Source of the DNA: Epiperipatus broadwayi
Taxonomy: Eukaryota; Onychophora; Udeonychophora; Euonychophora; Peripatidae
DNA: 64,000 nucleotides
NCBI GenBank assembly: GCA_028023455.1
Contig: JAQFVV010013352.1
Span: 1 to 64,000 of the forward strand
Reading direction: 5' to 3'
The translations under genes were made by a program, and so were the position numbers. The notes below the pieces were generated by a model. It was not told the origin of the DNA. It ran no database searches and worked only from the letters and a program-made list of their open reading frames with translations. This document shows, piece after piece, positions 51,713 to 64,000 of this stretch (positions are counted from its first letter, which is position 1; every line of letters begins with the position of its first letter).

Positions 51713-51785
51713 TACACACACATGCACACACACAGCGTGCGCACACACACAGCATGCGCACACACCCACCCACATATATATATAA
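51713..51785. repeat. CA-rich microsatellite with GCGC steps
   Basis: Alternating ACACAC with CAGCGTGCGCACAC and CAGCATGCGCACAC units, then TATATA. Alternating purine-pyrimidine throughout, directly after the PLE tail. Confidence 0.9.
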
Positions 51786-52149
51786 TAAAACAATCGACTA
51801 GAATAAAACTACAAAATTTTAAAAAATGCCTATATAAAATTGAAGATTAATATCCTTTGCTATAGCCAGCTTTGGCATATTCCACCATCTTAAGTAGCAA
51901 CACATTAATATTTAAATATTATTAAACTCTCACACCCGTAAAGCTCCCAAGTGAACTACCTACTTTCCATAAATTGTGAATATTAACACAATTACACTGT
52001 TTATTCAATACATTATTCATACTATTTATAAGGTATGACTCCTTAATTTTTTTTCTTCTTCAAATCATTTTGCACATGCAAAATAAAAACTCTATCAAAG
52101 CAGAATTCTTTATTACAAATCACAGCATATTTTGCAAAAACAGATATAT

Positions 52150-52640
52150 ACCTATCTGCAGAATAACAATTTATTATATAATAATTCATGCTCCCTAATC
52201 CTCTTTTTCAATGCACATTTATTCTGTCTGATGTAATTATATCCACAATGACATACCACTTTATATATAATATTACATTTGTTGCTTTTATCAATATAAT
52301 CTTTATCATTAATAATCAATCTTCCAGTATTTGCACCCACTTTGAATGCAGCATTAAAATCAGCAGATACCAATGATGTAATCTTATTACAAACAATATC
52401 CTTTACATAAGACAATGCTATCCACCTTTTCTTTTCCATATTATCTTTTCTCCATCTATTTCTAAACCTATATAGTGCACATAAAATATTTTTCCTACTA
52501 TATCCCACACCCAGTAAATCATTCACATATTTTTCAATACTAATCATTTTATCACTCTGAAATTTACACAAAACATTATTTCTAAAAAGAAATGTTCTAA
52601 AGCCAGCCGATTTATAGGTAAGTGGAACATATTTCTAATG
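52150..52640 (-). mobile_element. Penelope-like element (second family), nuclease arm
   Basis: The minus-strand frame 52571-52152 has 139 codons with SIEKYVNDLLGVGYSRKNIL in the linker. It ends in NIIYKVVCHCGYNYIRQNKC and ALKKRIREHE, the GIY-YIG region (YIGQT mutated to YIRQN). Its upstream 100 bases are the reverse complement of 53650-53745. It extends to the nuclease and lacks the RT. Confidence 0.85.
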
Positions 52641-52644
52641 TAAA

Positions 52645-53800
52645 ATGTGATGATTCATGGTATAAACAAATTAATTTAATAAGAAGATATTTATCAGGTA
52701 ATAATATTACATGTATTAAGAAGATAAAGGTTTTAGATTTTCTTTGATGTTTAAAAGTTTATATAGAAAATAGGTTCATCAGTAAATTCAAAAATTAAAA
52801 TTTAAATTGTTAAATGCTTATTCTATTGATACAGTGAGATTGAAATTTATTAATACTATACTTAAGCCATATTTAAAGAAAGTGTTTGATAGGAAGTTAT
52901 ATCTATCACTTTATCCATCCACTGCAATTATGCCAAGGATTTTTGGAAATTTAAAATTGCATAAAGAAATTACCTATTAGACTGATGTTGGATTTTGGAG
53001 GATGTATGTATTATCATGCAGCAGTTTTTGTTGGAAAGTTTTTGCAAGATGAATTGGGTTTTGGTGAATATACAATTGGATCTTCATTTAATTTAGTTAA
53101 AAAAATGATAATATTGTTTTGGATAATGATTGTAAATTATTTACATTGGATGTTGCAGAGTTATATGTTTCAAGAAAAAGAAAGGAGTCTATTAATATTA
53201 TTGATCTTTATATGAAAAAGGAGTGTGCAAGTTTTATGTTTGTTTGTGAAGAATTTGTTATTATTTAATGATCAGAATTTGATAGCTACATTTGAAGATC
53301 GGTTGCATATGATGGATAAAGGTTGGCCTATGAGTTTGCCTGTTTCAGCAATTATATGTAGTTATGTGTTGTCATATTATGAAGGGATGATTTTAAAAGA
53401 ATATTTTATGATCAATGTTAAACGTTATTTTAGGTATGTGGATGATGTACTTATTGTAGGATCAAATATGATAGTGCAAAAACTGTTTATTAAATTAAAT
53501 GACATTGCTGGATTAACATGGACTATTACTTCTGAAGATAGGAGCAAAGTATAAAATATCTTGATTTAATTTTATGGAGAGAAGATAATTAAATTAATAA
53601 TATAATGGTGTTGAAACCATTATCAATTAGAGGAGTTGTTCTTCCAAATTTAAATGTTCCACTTACTTATAAATTGGATGGTTTTAGAACATTTCTTTTT
53701 TAAAAATGATGTTTTGTGTAAATTTCAGAGTGATAAAATGATTAACATTTAAAGATATGTGAATGATTTATTGAACTCATTGCAAAAAAATATAGTTACA
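52645..53800 (+). mobile_element. Penelope-like element (second family), RT arm
   Basis: Plus-strand RT relic. Frame 53225-53554 carries FEDRLHMMDKGWPMSLPVS then AIICSYVLSYYEGMIL (the G-x-P-M-x-x-P-x-S region) and KRYFRYVDDVLIVGSN with the catalytic YVDD. Upstream fragments (TLDVAELYVSRKRKES region near 53130-53200) continue it with frame breaks. It ends in sequence shared in inverted form with 52545-52640, so RT and nuclease halves face each other. Confidence 0.88.
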
Positions 53801-56800
53801 AAATACAAATAAGTATTTAAAAATGCAAGATATCTTTAAAATCTGATGTAATTTATGTGATGTAAAGTATTGGTACTATGGTATTATTCCTGCCATAACA
53901 TATTATTCTGGTAATGTATTATTTTAAGTTTTCAATATGACTAAATAATGCCTTTAAAAAAGGTATGGACAAAGTTAACTGGTAAAATTTGTCAGGCGAT
54001 ACCAAAGAGTCATTATTTTGAACATATTGCAAACTTAGAATAATAATATGTCACCAAGAATAAAATGTCACATCACCAGAATAATATGAAATTTTAATTC
54101 TAAAAATATGTATTCATAATGCAAAAAGGAAAAAAAAACAATATGATGCTAAATAAAACAGGTTGTTGTGAATTGTGACATTTGTGCTGTCAAAGCCATC
54201 CTTCCTCCTTCCTGATATAATATAAAGTGCTGTCAAAACATACAGCATGTATAATAGCAAACTCTAAATCTTAAAAAAAAACAACTTATTTCTGATGATC
54301 GAAAAATATATTCATTATGGAAAAAGGAATAATATGAAAAGGAATGGTACCAAACATTTTTTAAAATGGTGAGCCGTAATCAAATTTTAGCTTTTTTAAC
54401 CTAAAAAATGGTGAACTGTAAGATAAAGTTATCTCTTTAAAAATGGAGAACTACAAGTTTACTCTTATATTTAGAATATATTTTAGAAAAAAATATAAAA
54501 AGTTTTACCAGTGAATGTATATAAACGTTTAGCAAAAAACGAAAACAAACACAAACATAATTAGTTGTAAATGTATTTTTAAATATAAAAAAAACATATT
54601 ACTTAGAAATAAAGAGATTTATATTGTGTAGAGAAAAAGTCACTGTGGCAGACTGAAAACTGTAACCACATGAATTTGGCCAAATACGAATCAAGATATT
54701 GATGTATGGTTCCTCTTTGTTATTTTTTCTGCATTTGACTGAACAAAATAACTCAGGTTAGCACATTTTACAACTTGATGTATATATGTAAAATGATGAT
54801 AACATGTATATTGTACCCCTCACTAACCATACGACTAGCTCAGATAAAATGATTATGCTAGGCTAAAATACATATAATCTTAATATAATCAATAATAAAG
54901 ACTTTCTATGATAATATCTACTATTTAGCTAGCTCTAACTGATTAATAAATAATAAATGGTTCGGTTTATGAAAAATTAAATAAATAAAATATTAATGAA
55001 TCATGAGACAATGAAGTGAAGTACATGCAGTAAAGAATTGGTATAATAATACTATCCCCCCTATTATTTCATATAATAATAAATTCATAGCATTCTTATG
55101 ACTTTAAAATAATAACAATCAATTTAATATAATTTTACTAATTAAATTCTAATCTCTTTATTAAAACAATATAACTATAATTATCTCAGGTTCTTTAAAA
55201 TAACTGGAATCCATTTATAATCTTCTGTAGTCAAGTCTGTTAAGGGATTTTGTATCATCCTCAACTGCACCTAACTAATAATAATAATAATAAATAATAA
55301 TATTATTCCTCATTAAATAATTATTAATCTTATCCACTGTTTAATATTAGGATGACTAATAGCAACAATAATAAATATAATTCTTTTAGTTCTGATGTGG
55401 CATCTTAAATAGAATATATGGCATAATCTGATATAATCTGATAATATGTGGCAACAAACAATATTAAAATTAAAACAGGCAAAACTCACTATACGTATTG
55501 CCATATACAGCAAGCTAGATTAATCAATGGATGCCAGAAAGCATCATATGATGAATATTAAAATTCAATGCAGTAAATTGTGTAATCAATTATGACCATA
55601 ATAATAATATTAATGCAAAATGAAATTTCTCAAATATATTATATTCTGAAGCATTATGATGTCTTAAGTAAATAATTATACTGTATTGTGCAAATATTAT
55701 GTTTGTTTTGGTATCTGACAATCATATATTTGCGTGTTGAATAAAATCAATATAACACAAAGTTCTATCAAAACAAGTTTAACATATTTTATTATATGCT
55801 TTTGACAAAACTATATACAATATTTACAATTATATTTGACAAAAACCTAACAAATACTAAACTAATGAAAAAAAAAATAAATTACATATTTTCACATTTA
55901 AAATAATAAAAAATAAATCAACAAGTAAATTAACCTTTACTCCAACTTATTATATAATAACTTTTGCACATTGTTTTAAAATAATAATAATACTAATTTA
56001 AGAATACACTTATAGTTTAATAAAACATCCATTAATTGACATAATTAAAATAGATGGTTTTTGTAAGTGTACACAAAAATATAAAAATATAATATACTGA
56101 AGTAACATTTATTTTTAAAATGTGTTCACAGATTTCTATAATAAATTAATCAAACTTCTAGTATGATAGTGCTAATGTTATTTCAAACATTTATCTTGGT
56201 TCGTTCAATAAATAAATTGACTTTTATCAAATATGATGTTCTTTTATATACTTTGCAAGACACTACTCTAAATAAAATCCTTATATGTGTGTTATATGTA
56301 TGTTTAAAACATAAAAATATTCACAAAAATATAAGTATTCATTCTATACTGTGTTGTTCATTTTGGAAGTTCTATTTTTTACAAATATGTATTATTATGT
56401 ATAATCAAAATATCAAAAATTATTCAAAATCTAGTGAATAATTTATTATCTCTTATATATTTTTTAAAAAATAGTTTAAAAAAATACGAAAAATATCTAT
56501 GATTTTTTATTATTCACTGTTAACATTTATATTCAATCTCATTTGTATTTGACTTTAACATAAACCAAAGCAAGAAAAACCTATCTCATCTTTTTTCAAA
56601 ACAAAGATACTACAATACAAAAATCACTCATTATTTTTTTCCATAAATACAATGTTGTACGATGCAATAACTGTTGAAATTAAGATAGCGATAGGATGCG
56701 TGGGCATGAACAACTAACTAGAGTATAGACTGAATAGTATAAACTATATGGGATAATCTGCATGGATACAGTGTAAACGAAGAAGTATGACTTTTTTGTC

Positions 56801-59800
56801 TAATAACCTCAAATATAATACTAATGTCCAGGCTATTTATTCAGCTCATTTGAACATTAAAATACATAAGACCAAGAAAGACACAGTCCATGGAAAATAT
56901 ATACAAGTCACAGGGCTACTTTATCTGTACTTGCACAAACTACTAAGATAATAATATAAGTTACTTTCCTATTCTTCATAGATCCTACATATAAGCATCC
57001 CATGGTTTCTTTTCATAATTCCAAGGTCACTATCATGTAAAACTTTACAATAGATTTATCAATCTACACCGCAAAAATATCTAGCCTTACTCTAAAATAA
57101 TAAACACAATTCACATATGACTTTAACAAATCTAAAACTACAAGAAAAGATTTATTCACTTTCAAAATTCAGCAATGAAAATATAAATAATTTTGTTTTA
57201 AGATATTAAATCAATATTTTAAAATATCTCGAAAAATAAGGTTCATCCACTAAAGAATCATATAAAGTTATAAGTATCAATAAATTATATTACATAAGTA
57301 ATATATAAAAAAAGTATGCATATCTTCTTTTAAAAAAAATTCTAGCTTATATCATTAGAATAACAATAAAGTTTATGTGTAATTAATGCATGCAAACATG
57401 TTCATACGTTTATATGATACGGTAATATTATAAAAATATTCCAAACAATTCTAGAAATAATAAAATATACATCATGTAAAATTATATATTTTACAAAGAT
57501 TTACTTAGTGACACTAATTTTGTCGGTCACTCTTAGACATTTTCTGGCCCAATATTTCATATAAAACACATATTAAATAACAATAACATTCATTCAGTAT
57601 TATACCTTAAAATGTTTATGAAAAAACTTTACAAAAAATTAAAATATTCCTTACAATATTCATTATATTAGATTAAATAAATATTTAAATGTAATTTTTC
57701 CTATCTAACACTAATAAAAACTTAATACTACATTTAGTATGTGAAATGATAAAAGCAACTATAATTACGAAAACTCCAACTCTGTCTTCTCCATAAAGTT
57801 CAAATTAAAAGTTTTTTTCCTCCTAATACTTATCATTAGAAGTTCTCTCCCCAACGTTTGTTGCTAAGACAACCCCTGTTCAAAACTTTAAAACAGAGAG
57901 AGCTTTTTTCTCCTTGAGCAGCGCAGTAAACTCATAAATGATAAAAAAAAAAATGAAGTTGACTTTTGTATCCAAAATTATGTGAATAATAATTATCAAT
58001 CTTTTTATTAAAGTCTATAAAACACAGTCCATTACCTGAAACTTTCCAGGAAAAATAATTATTAAATGTGATATCACTTAGGAAACTTTAAAATAATCCC
58101 CAGAGTTTTTCCATTCACTTGGATTATACCAGGTTCAGATGCATTAGCGATGACTATATAAATCCATGTATATTTTTACAGAAAGTATGTATTTTATATT
58201 CCATTAAAATTATCATTTTTATAATAATTTAAATAAAGTCATTTATAAAGTTATTTAGTCAGGATAATATTATTTTTAATTACCCATTTATTTCCTTTTT
58301 GACGAATAATTTTAAAAAAATCTGTTTTACAATATTAAATGATTTATGGTATATTTTTTTTAATAATGACTTATCATATAAATAATATATATCTGTACTA
58401 CTACTGGTTTTATCTTTATCATTATTTTAAGAGAAGTTTATAATAAACTTTTTAAAGATAATAATTTCTTTTAAAAATATTCACTGCAAGCTTTTTTAAA
58501 AAATATACTTATTTAAATATTAAAAATGTAAGTTTTTTTCATGTAACCTTTTGCTCTTCATAATACAGTTATCTATCATTAAAATATAATGCATAAAAAT
58601 GTTAAAATTTCGAAGAATATTTCTGTTCAATTTTCTTGCTAATGTCCAAAATATCAAAAATAAATAATGATATAACTTTTCCCCCAATATATTTAAAATT
58701 GTACCTTCCTTTATTAACTGTTCTTTCATTCTTAGTTGTTTTGAATACATTCTTGTTGGTATTAAATCCATAGTTTCTGTGAAGTTGGTTTAATCTTCAA
58801 TAAAAATAATTAATAGGGAATTTATTAATTTAACAAAGCATGACTACTTTAGCTTAGTAAATTTATAATCCTTTCTTTTAAACAATAATTTTAAGTAGTA
58901 AACTAAGCAATACTTTGGTGTTAATATATGATAGTAATATTGATAATACTAAGTTAACAAGTTTTTAAGCAATTAGTAAGTTAAAAAAAACACCCCAGAA
59001 AATTGAAAACATCTTTATTTTTAATCTCCAACTTGTGATCTAATTTATATATTAGTCAAGTTTATGCAATTAAAAATTTAACAACACAATTTATAACTTA
59101 TTAAATATTAAATATTATTAGAAAACTTAATTCTAAATTAATTTTATACTTTTATTTGAACAAACTAAAAACATTAAACTAACATTTTAATAATAATACT
59201 TTAGTAATTTATCCAATATTTATTTTCAATGTACCTATTTTTAAAATTTAACTTTATTAACTACATTTGTTTTAAAACTACCAAATAAATAATTTTCCTA
59301 ACATTTACTTTTATTATGCACAAATGTTTTCAATTTTTAAAACAATTTAAAAGTAATTTTGAAACTTTATTTAGAAATCTTGTAAGCACAAAATTATGAA
59401 TATTTGCTGATATCATGATTTAAAAAAAAAAAAAAACCAACAGACAATGTGTATCAATTTTTATAATTACTGCCTGAAAACAGAAATATCTTAAACAATT
59501 TTATTACAAAATATTATATTAAAAAATGATAAAATATATTATTACCATTTGGAATAGATAAATTTAGAAATTATTTAAGCTGTAATAAATTAAATATATT
59601 TGTCCACCATAAAACATTGTATTTTTAATAAATAATGTATAACATAAATATTAAATCTAATTTTTATTTAAAATACATTAGCTTATTTAATTTTAAGTCA
59701 TTATTTTAAAACTAACTTTTAACACTTTATTTAATAGGACTTTTAATATATTATTTCACTATGGTCATGTTTCTCAACCATACAAAAATCATAATATTTA

Positions 59801-59976
59801 GCTTTACTTTATTATTTTAACACATTAACATAGTTTTTTTATATATTTACTACTCTCACTTTACTTTAACAAAGTTTTTAAAAATCTTGCCAATATTATA
59901 CAGCAGTTATACTATTTAAATTGTACCCATAATTTAAAATGTTTCAAACATTGACTCATTAAACCTATCTGGACCT
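53801..59976. other. Intronic AT-rich DNA
   Basis: No supported exon. A slightly more complex segment at about 57780-57940 contains GTTGCTAAGACAAC (57860-57873), an imperfect palindrome resembling an RFX X-box. Elsewhere only AT-rich sequence and short A or T runs. Confidence 0.55.
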
Positions 59977-60096
59977 AGTAGAAAGGGCACAATATATATA
60001 TATATATATATATGACATGGATTAGTCAGTTTGGATAGTAGAAAGGGCACAATATATATATATATATATATATGACATGGATTAGTCAGTTTGGAT
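59977..60096. repeat. Two exact 60-bp tandem copies
   Basis: Each unit has TAGTAGAAAGGGCACA, an (AT)n core, then GACATGGATTAGTCAGTTTG. The period is exactly 60 and the two copies are identical, which suggests a recent duplication. It is located about 210 bases from the receptor exon at 60307. Confidence 0.95.
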
Positions 60097-60306
60097 AATG
60101 TGACATCATAAACGGAAATTTTGAATAATTATTATCAGATGTAAAAACACCTAAGTAATATGTCATAGCAACAATAATACCAAAGAATCAATAGTACTTA
60201 ATTATTGAAAGTGTTAAACAATGTGCTTATTAGTATTAAAATAAATTTTATCTCAAAATATTTATTATTTAAAATAATAATTCAGAAATAAAATATTAAA
60301 ACAGAC

Positions 60307-60438
60307 CATATTCACAGGTGAGTCCATAATAACCAGGAGGACATATACAAATGCCTAAAATCTCATGACATTTGCCCCTGTTTAAACAGATTGGGCAAGA
60401 TAAATTGCAAACTGATCCATATTTTTCAAAGGGACAAT
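60307..60438 (-). CDS. Receptor exon: first EGF module of a Tie-like receptor gene
   Basis: Internal exon of 132 bases. On the minus strand a T-rich tract ending TTTAATAG precedes it and the donor GTCTGT follows. Both ends are phase 1, as is usual for shuffled EGF modules. The 43 complete codons have no stop. The spacing is C-x8-C-x3-C-x2-C-x5-C-x6-C-x-C-x8-C, and the module ends in CPPGYYGLTCEY. Family knowledge: the first EGF repeat of vertebrate TIE1/TIE2 has the same layout, with a cysteine-x-cysteine-PPG segment near its end. The product would be extracellular and part of a ligand-binding or structural stalk. It splices in frame to the exon at 41316-41170, about 19 kb downstream. Multi-EGF receptors of other kinds (MEGF or scavenger receptors, molluscan receptor phosphatases) remain possible. 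No upstream exon was found between here and the window end. Confidence 0.85.
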
Positions 60439-61090
60439 CTATTAAAAAAAATGAGGCAAGATTAACATTTTAAAACATTAGAGAAAAATGTAAGGAAAAC
60501 ATTTTTCAAAAATTTAAATAAAACTAATCTACTCAACATAACAAATTTAATTAAACAACAATATCTTTAAACTTTCAAAATAAACATTGAATGAGGGGAG
60601 AAGAAAAGAAATGAAATTAAGAGATTGTGTAGGATGATTTTCATTTTTAATGATGTAAGTATTGTTATGTTAAAATATTGAATTTTATTATATATTAAGC
60701 TATTTACCCATAAATTTTTAGAATATACTAAAATAGAAAGAAAAAAAATCCCAAACATTCTCACACAAACACATACACAATCTCAAACTCTCTACATTCA
60801 CAATTTTATACAAATTACTTTACATAACTATAGTAATTATTATTACAATCATTTATTAAATAAGAGACATTTTTCAGAGACATAATTTAAATATTATTTA
60901 AAAATTATTATATCTGTTTTGTAATTTTAAAAAACATGGTATTGTTCATTTTTTTTAATGTACAAAATATTTTGATATATTAAAAATCTCCATCTCACCC
61001 CATATTCATAAAGCATATCAATAAAGACAGTTATATTTTCAGGTGTATTTATTTATATGTTTCAAAAATATGTAGTAGAGTGGAAGTTTT
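60439..61090. other. Upstream intron flank of the EGF exon
   Basis: AT-rich, nothing recognised. The preceding exon of the receptor gene was not found between here and 64000. Confidence 0.6.
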
Positions 61091-61099
61091 AAGTATATA

Positions 61100-61133
<34 letters not shown>

Positions 61134-61690
61134 ACAATGAAATCAAGTCATGTGTCACATGGCTAATTTAATAAGCTTGTGTTACAAATGTTATACAATG
61201 AACTTGCAAATAGCTCTTAACAAGCTTTTCAGAATATCCCCAACCTCAGACCAGTTTTTGCTACTGGTTTCCTTAATGAGGTGCTAGAATAAGTAAGCAT
61301 TAGATTTAAAATATCAGGCCAAGCCCAGTACTTTATCTAATGGATGAATATTAAGTAGAAAATCTGAAAATTTCAGATCTATATGTCTTCTAATCTAGCT
61401 ATCTAACTTAAATAGCCATATGGGACTGAACAAAGTTCAGATACACCATATATTAATGACTTTAGCAATATAAAATCCTTAATAGCAAAAAATAAAATTA
61501 CAACAAAATCAAGTCATATATCACATCACTTAATTTAACAAGCTTGCATTATGAATGTTACACAATGAGCACATTTTATTTTTTGCTATTAAGGCTTTGG
61601 AAGTTGTTTATATTGCTAAAACTATTAATATATGGTTTATCTGAATGGGCTATTTAAGTTAAATAGCTAGATTAAAAGTTGTATTGATAA
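61091..61690. repeat. Short direct and inverted repeats next to an AT tract
   Basis: An (AT)n array at 61095-61131. A direct repeat of about 70 bases (AATCAAGTCATGTGTCACAT at 61142 and AATCAAGTCATATATCACAT at 61508) is separated by 366 bases. An inverted pair lies at about 61390-61495 and 61577-61675 (TAGCTATCTAACTTAAATAG with AAGTTAAATAGCTAGATTAA). This is consistent with a small foldback element. Confidence 0.75.
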
Positions 61691-62159
61691 TATAAGTGTT
61701 CTTGATTATATTAAAAATGTTAATAGACATAAAATATATGAAACAAACTATATCATGTATAATAAAAACAACTGTATGAATATATACAAAACATCCATTA
61801 AGTTGAATAATAAGCGGTTAATGCATAAAGAATGTATAGTTAATTAACTAACATATGTAGATATGTATATCAATTCAGTATATATAACAGAGTAATTTTG
61901 TAGTAGGTTTGAAAAAAAATCATGTAATAGATCATGTCAGATATCCATTTGTTTATCTGTCTTCTCTCATGTATTGATAGAGATGTCACTGTATGTACTT
62001 TAAATTGTGATATTCTGGAGACATATTGAAAATGGCAAAAAAATAATTTGCCAAAAAAGGCGTTTCTATGATAATTTTATAATTTGTAATCTTTGTTGCT
62101 TGTATATATGTATTTTTAAACATATTATTGTCTATTAATTACAAATAAGTATGTTAAGT

Positions 62160-63240
62160 ATAAGTTCACCAGCATTACACAAAAGTAATAAACATAACCG
62201 TTCATCATTATGAATGATCAAAAAGATAAATAAATCAACAGTCAACCTTATGATTGGATTTGAAATGGACCTCCTATAATCTGGCTAATTATTAAGCCCT
62301 TTTAAGCTTGGGTATATTCTTTAAACATTAATTTGGATGCACCAACTCAAGTGCTAATCCATTAGAATATATAACAATAAATACAATAATGCTGGGATAT
62401 TAAAACATGCTGATCATAATCAATGCTCTGGCTACTTAGTACCATTAATGTACTGACCAACTATAAACTTAATTTCTAATAAATACTAAACTAAATAAAA
62501 TATAGTGAATGGATTTTAAAGCCTATCCACTTTGTGCCAGTCCAATATCATCCTCAATTAGATGCTGATAGACATAAATATAAATACCTTTTATATAACA
62601 AACCATTATGCATGAATTTAGCTCACTGAACAAAAGCACTATAACTGTTAATGTGGTCATGAGACAACACAACATATAATATTCTAAAACTATTTAGCAT
62701 TAAATTCACTGGAATAATTTTAGCAATGAAATATCAATTTATTAATAACAATAAAAAATAAAATTAAGGTCTGCAGAAGAAAGCTATATACTTATATAAA
62801 TTAAGCCTTCTAATTTTGATTAATATACAAAAAAGTCATTGTGATTTACATTTATATTATAATAGGTCTACTTAAAATATCTATATATCAGCATACAAAC
62901 ATGTGGTATAATAATTTATGAACATATTTGAATGCCATAAAATAATAAAAATATCATTAATTTTAATATATAGGTGTCTATCTGACATGCATCTACCTAA
63001 GTATTTGGTATACTATGGCATATGGGAATTGCCATATAATAATAAAAAATAAGATATCACATTGTGATTTATAAATACATCACACATAAACACACACACA
63101 CACTATATATATATAGTACATAGATGTATCTCAATCCCATATATATATATATATATATATATTTTAATTAAAAAAATTCTTTTATATAGAGATTTATGTG
63201 TGCGTGTATTATATATAGTTTATAGATGATAGATTAATAA
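62160..63240. repeat. Dispersed repeat family R1, copy C (left-truncated)
   Basis: Joins the family at the landmark TAAGTTCACCAGCATTACAC and runs through the tail region with ATATATCAGCATACA and CA/AT tracts at about 63090-63165. It lacks the first 150-odd bases of copies A and B. The truncation on one side argues for a transposed family and not for a one-off local duplication. Confidence 0.75.
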
Positions 63241-64000
63241 GCAGTAATGAATATAAGGTTGCAAGAAATAATATTTAATACAATGATCTATTATTTTTTT
63301 TGTTAAATAAAGCATTTAATTATTTAGCTTTAGTTTTTGTTAAAATAAAATAAACTGGAGAGGAAGGTGTAAAATAAAGATATAGCTTAGTAGATAAAAA
63401 AAAGCACATGTGAGAGTACAGCTGTTTTAAACATAAAACATTTTTTACACATATCTCTATTGACTATAGATTGCAAACCATGTTTTTTTGTGTGTATGTT
63501 ATCTGGATCTTAGATCATCCAGAGAAGGAAAAATGCTTTGATGGAATATATATAATTATTAATCTTCTTATTAATTCCTTTAGACCATTTATGTGCAAGT
63601 TTTTTCATTGCTATCTCCAAAATCACAGTTATTTTTGGAGGAGATTTTTTTCTTTTGATCAGAAATTCGAAATATAAAGAGTGGTACACTATTAATAAAG
63701 GCAGTTGTTTTAAAGTGAGAGAGATGAGCAGTTTTTAAAGTTAAAAAGAGATGGGCAGTTGTTTTAAATTTAAAAGATATAGGCAGTTTTTTGAGCAGAA
63801 TAGTCAGTTTGGCAGTAAAAGCCAGTTAACAGCAGTTTTTTTAAATCTCAAAATGTGTTGTTTGATTTTTTTTTCTCTTTTAAAAATTAAAGAAGAAAAT
63901 GGGAGACTTGCTTTAAAATCAGAATAAAAGAAAATGTGCACCTATATAAGTAATTTCACAGCAAACATAGTCTAAAATATGGATTTAAATTGAATCCTTT
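63241..64000. other. AT-rich stretch with degenerate GGCAGTT repeats
   Basis: At about 63700-63840 the word GGCAGTTGTTTTAAA or a variant recurs about every 25-35 bases (63700, 63728, 63754, 63781, 63812). This is a degenerate short tandem repeat. The open frame 63471-63677 has no supporting features. Confidence 0.5.

Overview
The window is AT-rich animal DNA (roughly three quarters A+T by eye). It has long introns, large microsatellites, non-LTR, LTR and Penelope-like retroelements, and no bacterial gene organisation. The lineage is unresolved: an invertebrate metazoan such as a mollusc, flatworm, other lophotrochozoan or cnidarian would fit.

The only confident host gene runs on the minus strand across about 43 kb. 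Four small exons with consensus splice sites are visible, at 60438-60307, 41316-41170, 33585-33460 and 17154-17030. All three junctions are phase 1 and splice in frame without a stop. The exons encode an EGF module like the first EGF repeat of Tie receptors, a second EGF module containing the sequence [10 protein letters not shown] that is characteristic of Tie receptors, a cysteine-rich EGF/laminin-like module, and the first half of a fibronectin type III domain. The gene is therefore an extracellular fragment of a Tie-like receptor, or of a related EGF+FN3 receptor kinase or phosphatase. The signal peptide, transmembrane segment and cytoplasmic domain are outside the window or were not found.

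The rest is mostly mobile DNA inside these introns and downstream. 2.3-2.9 kb: an ATCT microsatellite. 4.6-6.2 kb: a foldback element and a cluster of short inverted repeats. 8.37-13.3 kb: a nearly full-length minus-strand non-LTR retrotransposon with an exact target-site duplication. 14.2-15.65 kb: a tRNA-derived relic next to an inverted pair of Penelope-like elements (PLEs). 17.4-23.2 kb: two direct copies of a dispersed repeat (third copy at 62.2 kb), separated by telomere-like repeats and a short-repeat family. 24.1-31.9 kb: a minus-strand, Ty3/gypsy-like LTR element with unusually long (about 2.2 kb) TG...CA repeats. One of these LTRs carries a later palindromic PLE insertion. 33.7-38.2 kb: an old plus-strand relative of the non-LTR element. 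40.3-41.1 kb: a second very large ATCT array ending about 30 bp from a receptor exon. 43.2, 50.9-51.7 and 52.1-53.8 kb: more PLEs, mostly in inverted pairs.

The main observations to check are the Tie-like receptor and its divergent second EGF repeat, the recurring inverted-pair arrangement of PLEs and their placement at AT microsatellites, the long-LTR element, and several GC-richer coding-like islands with no family assignment.
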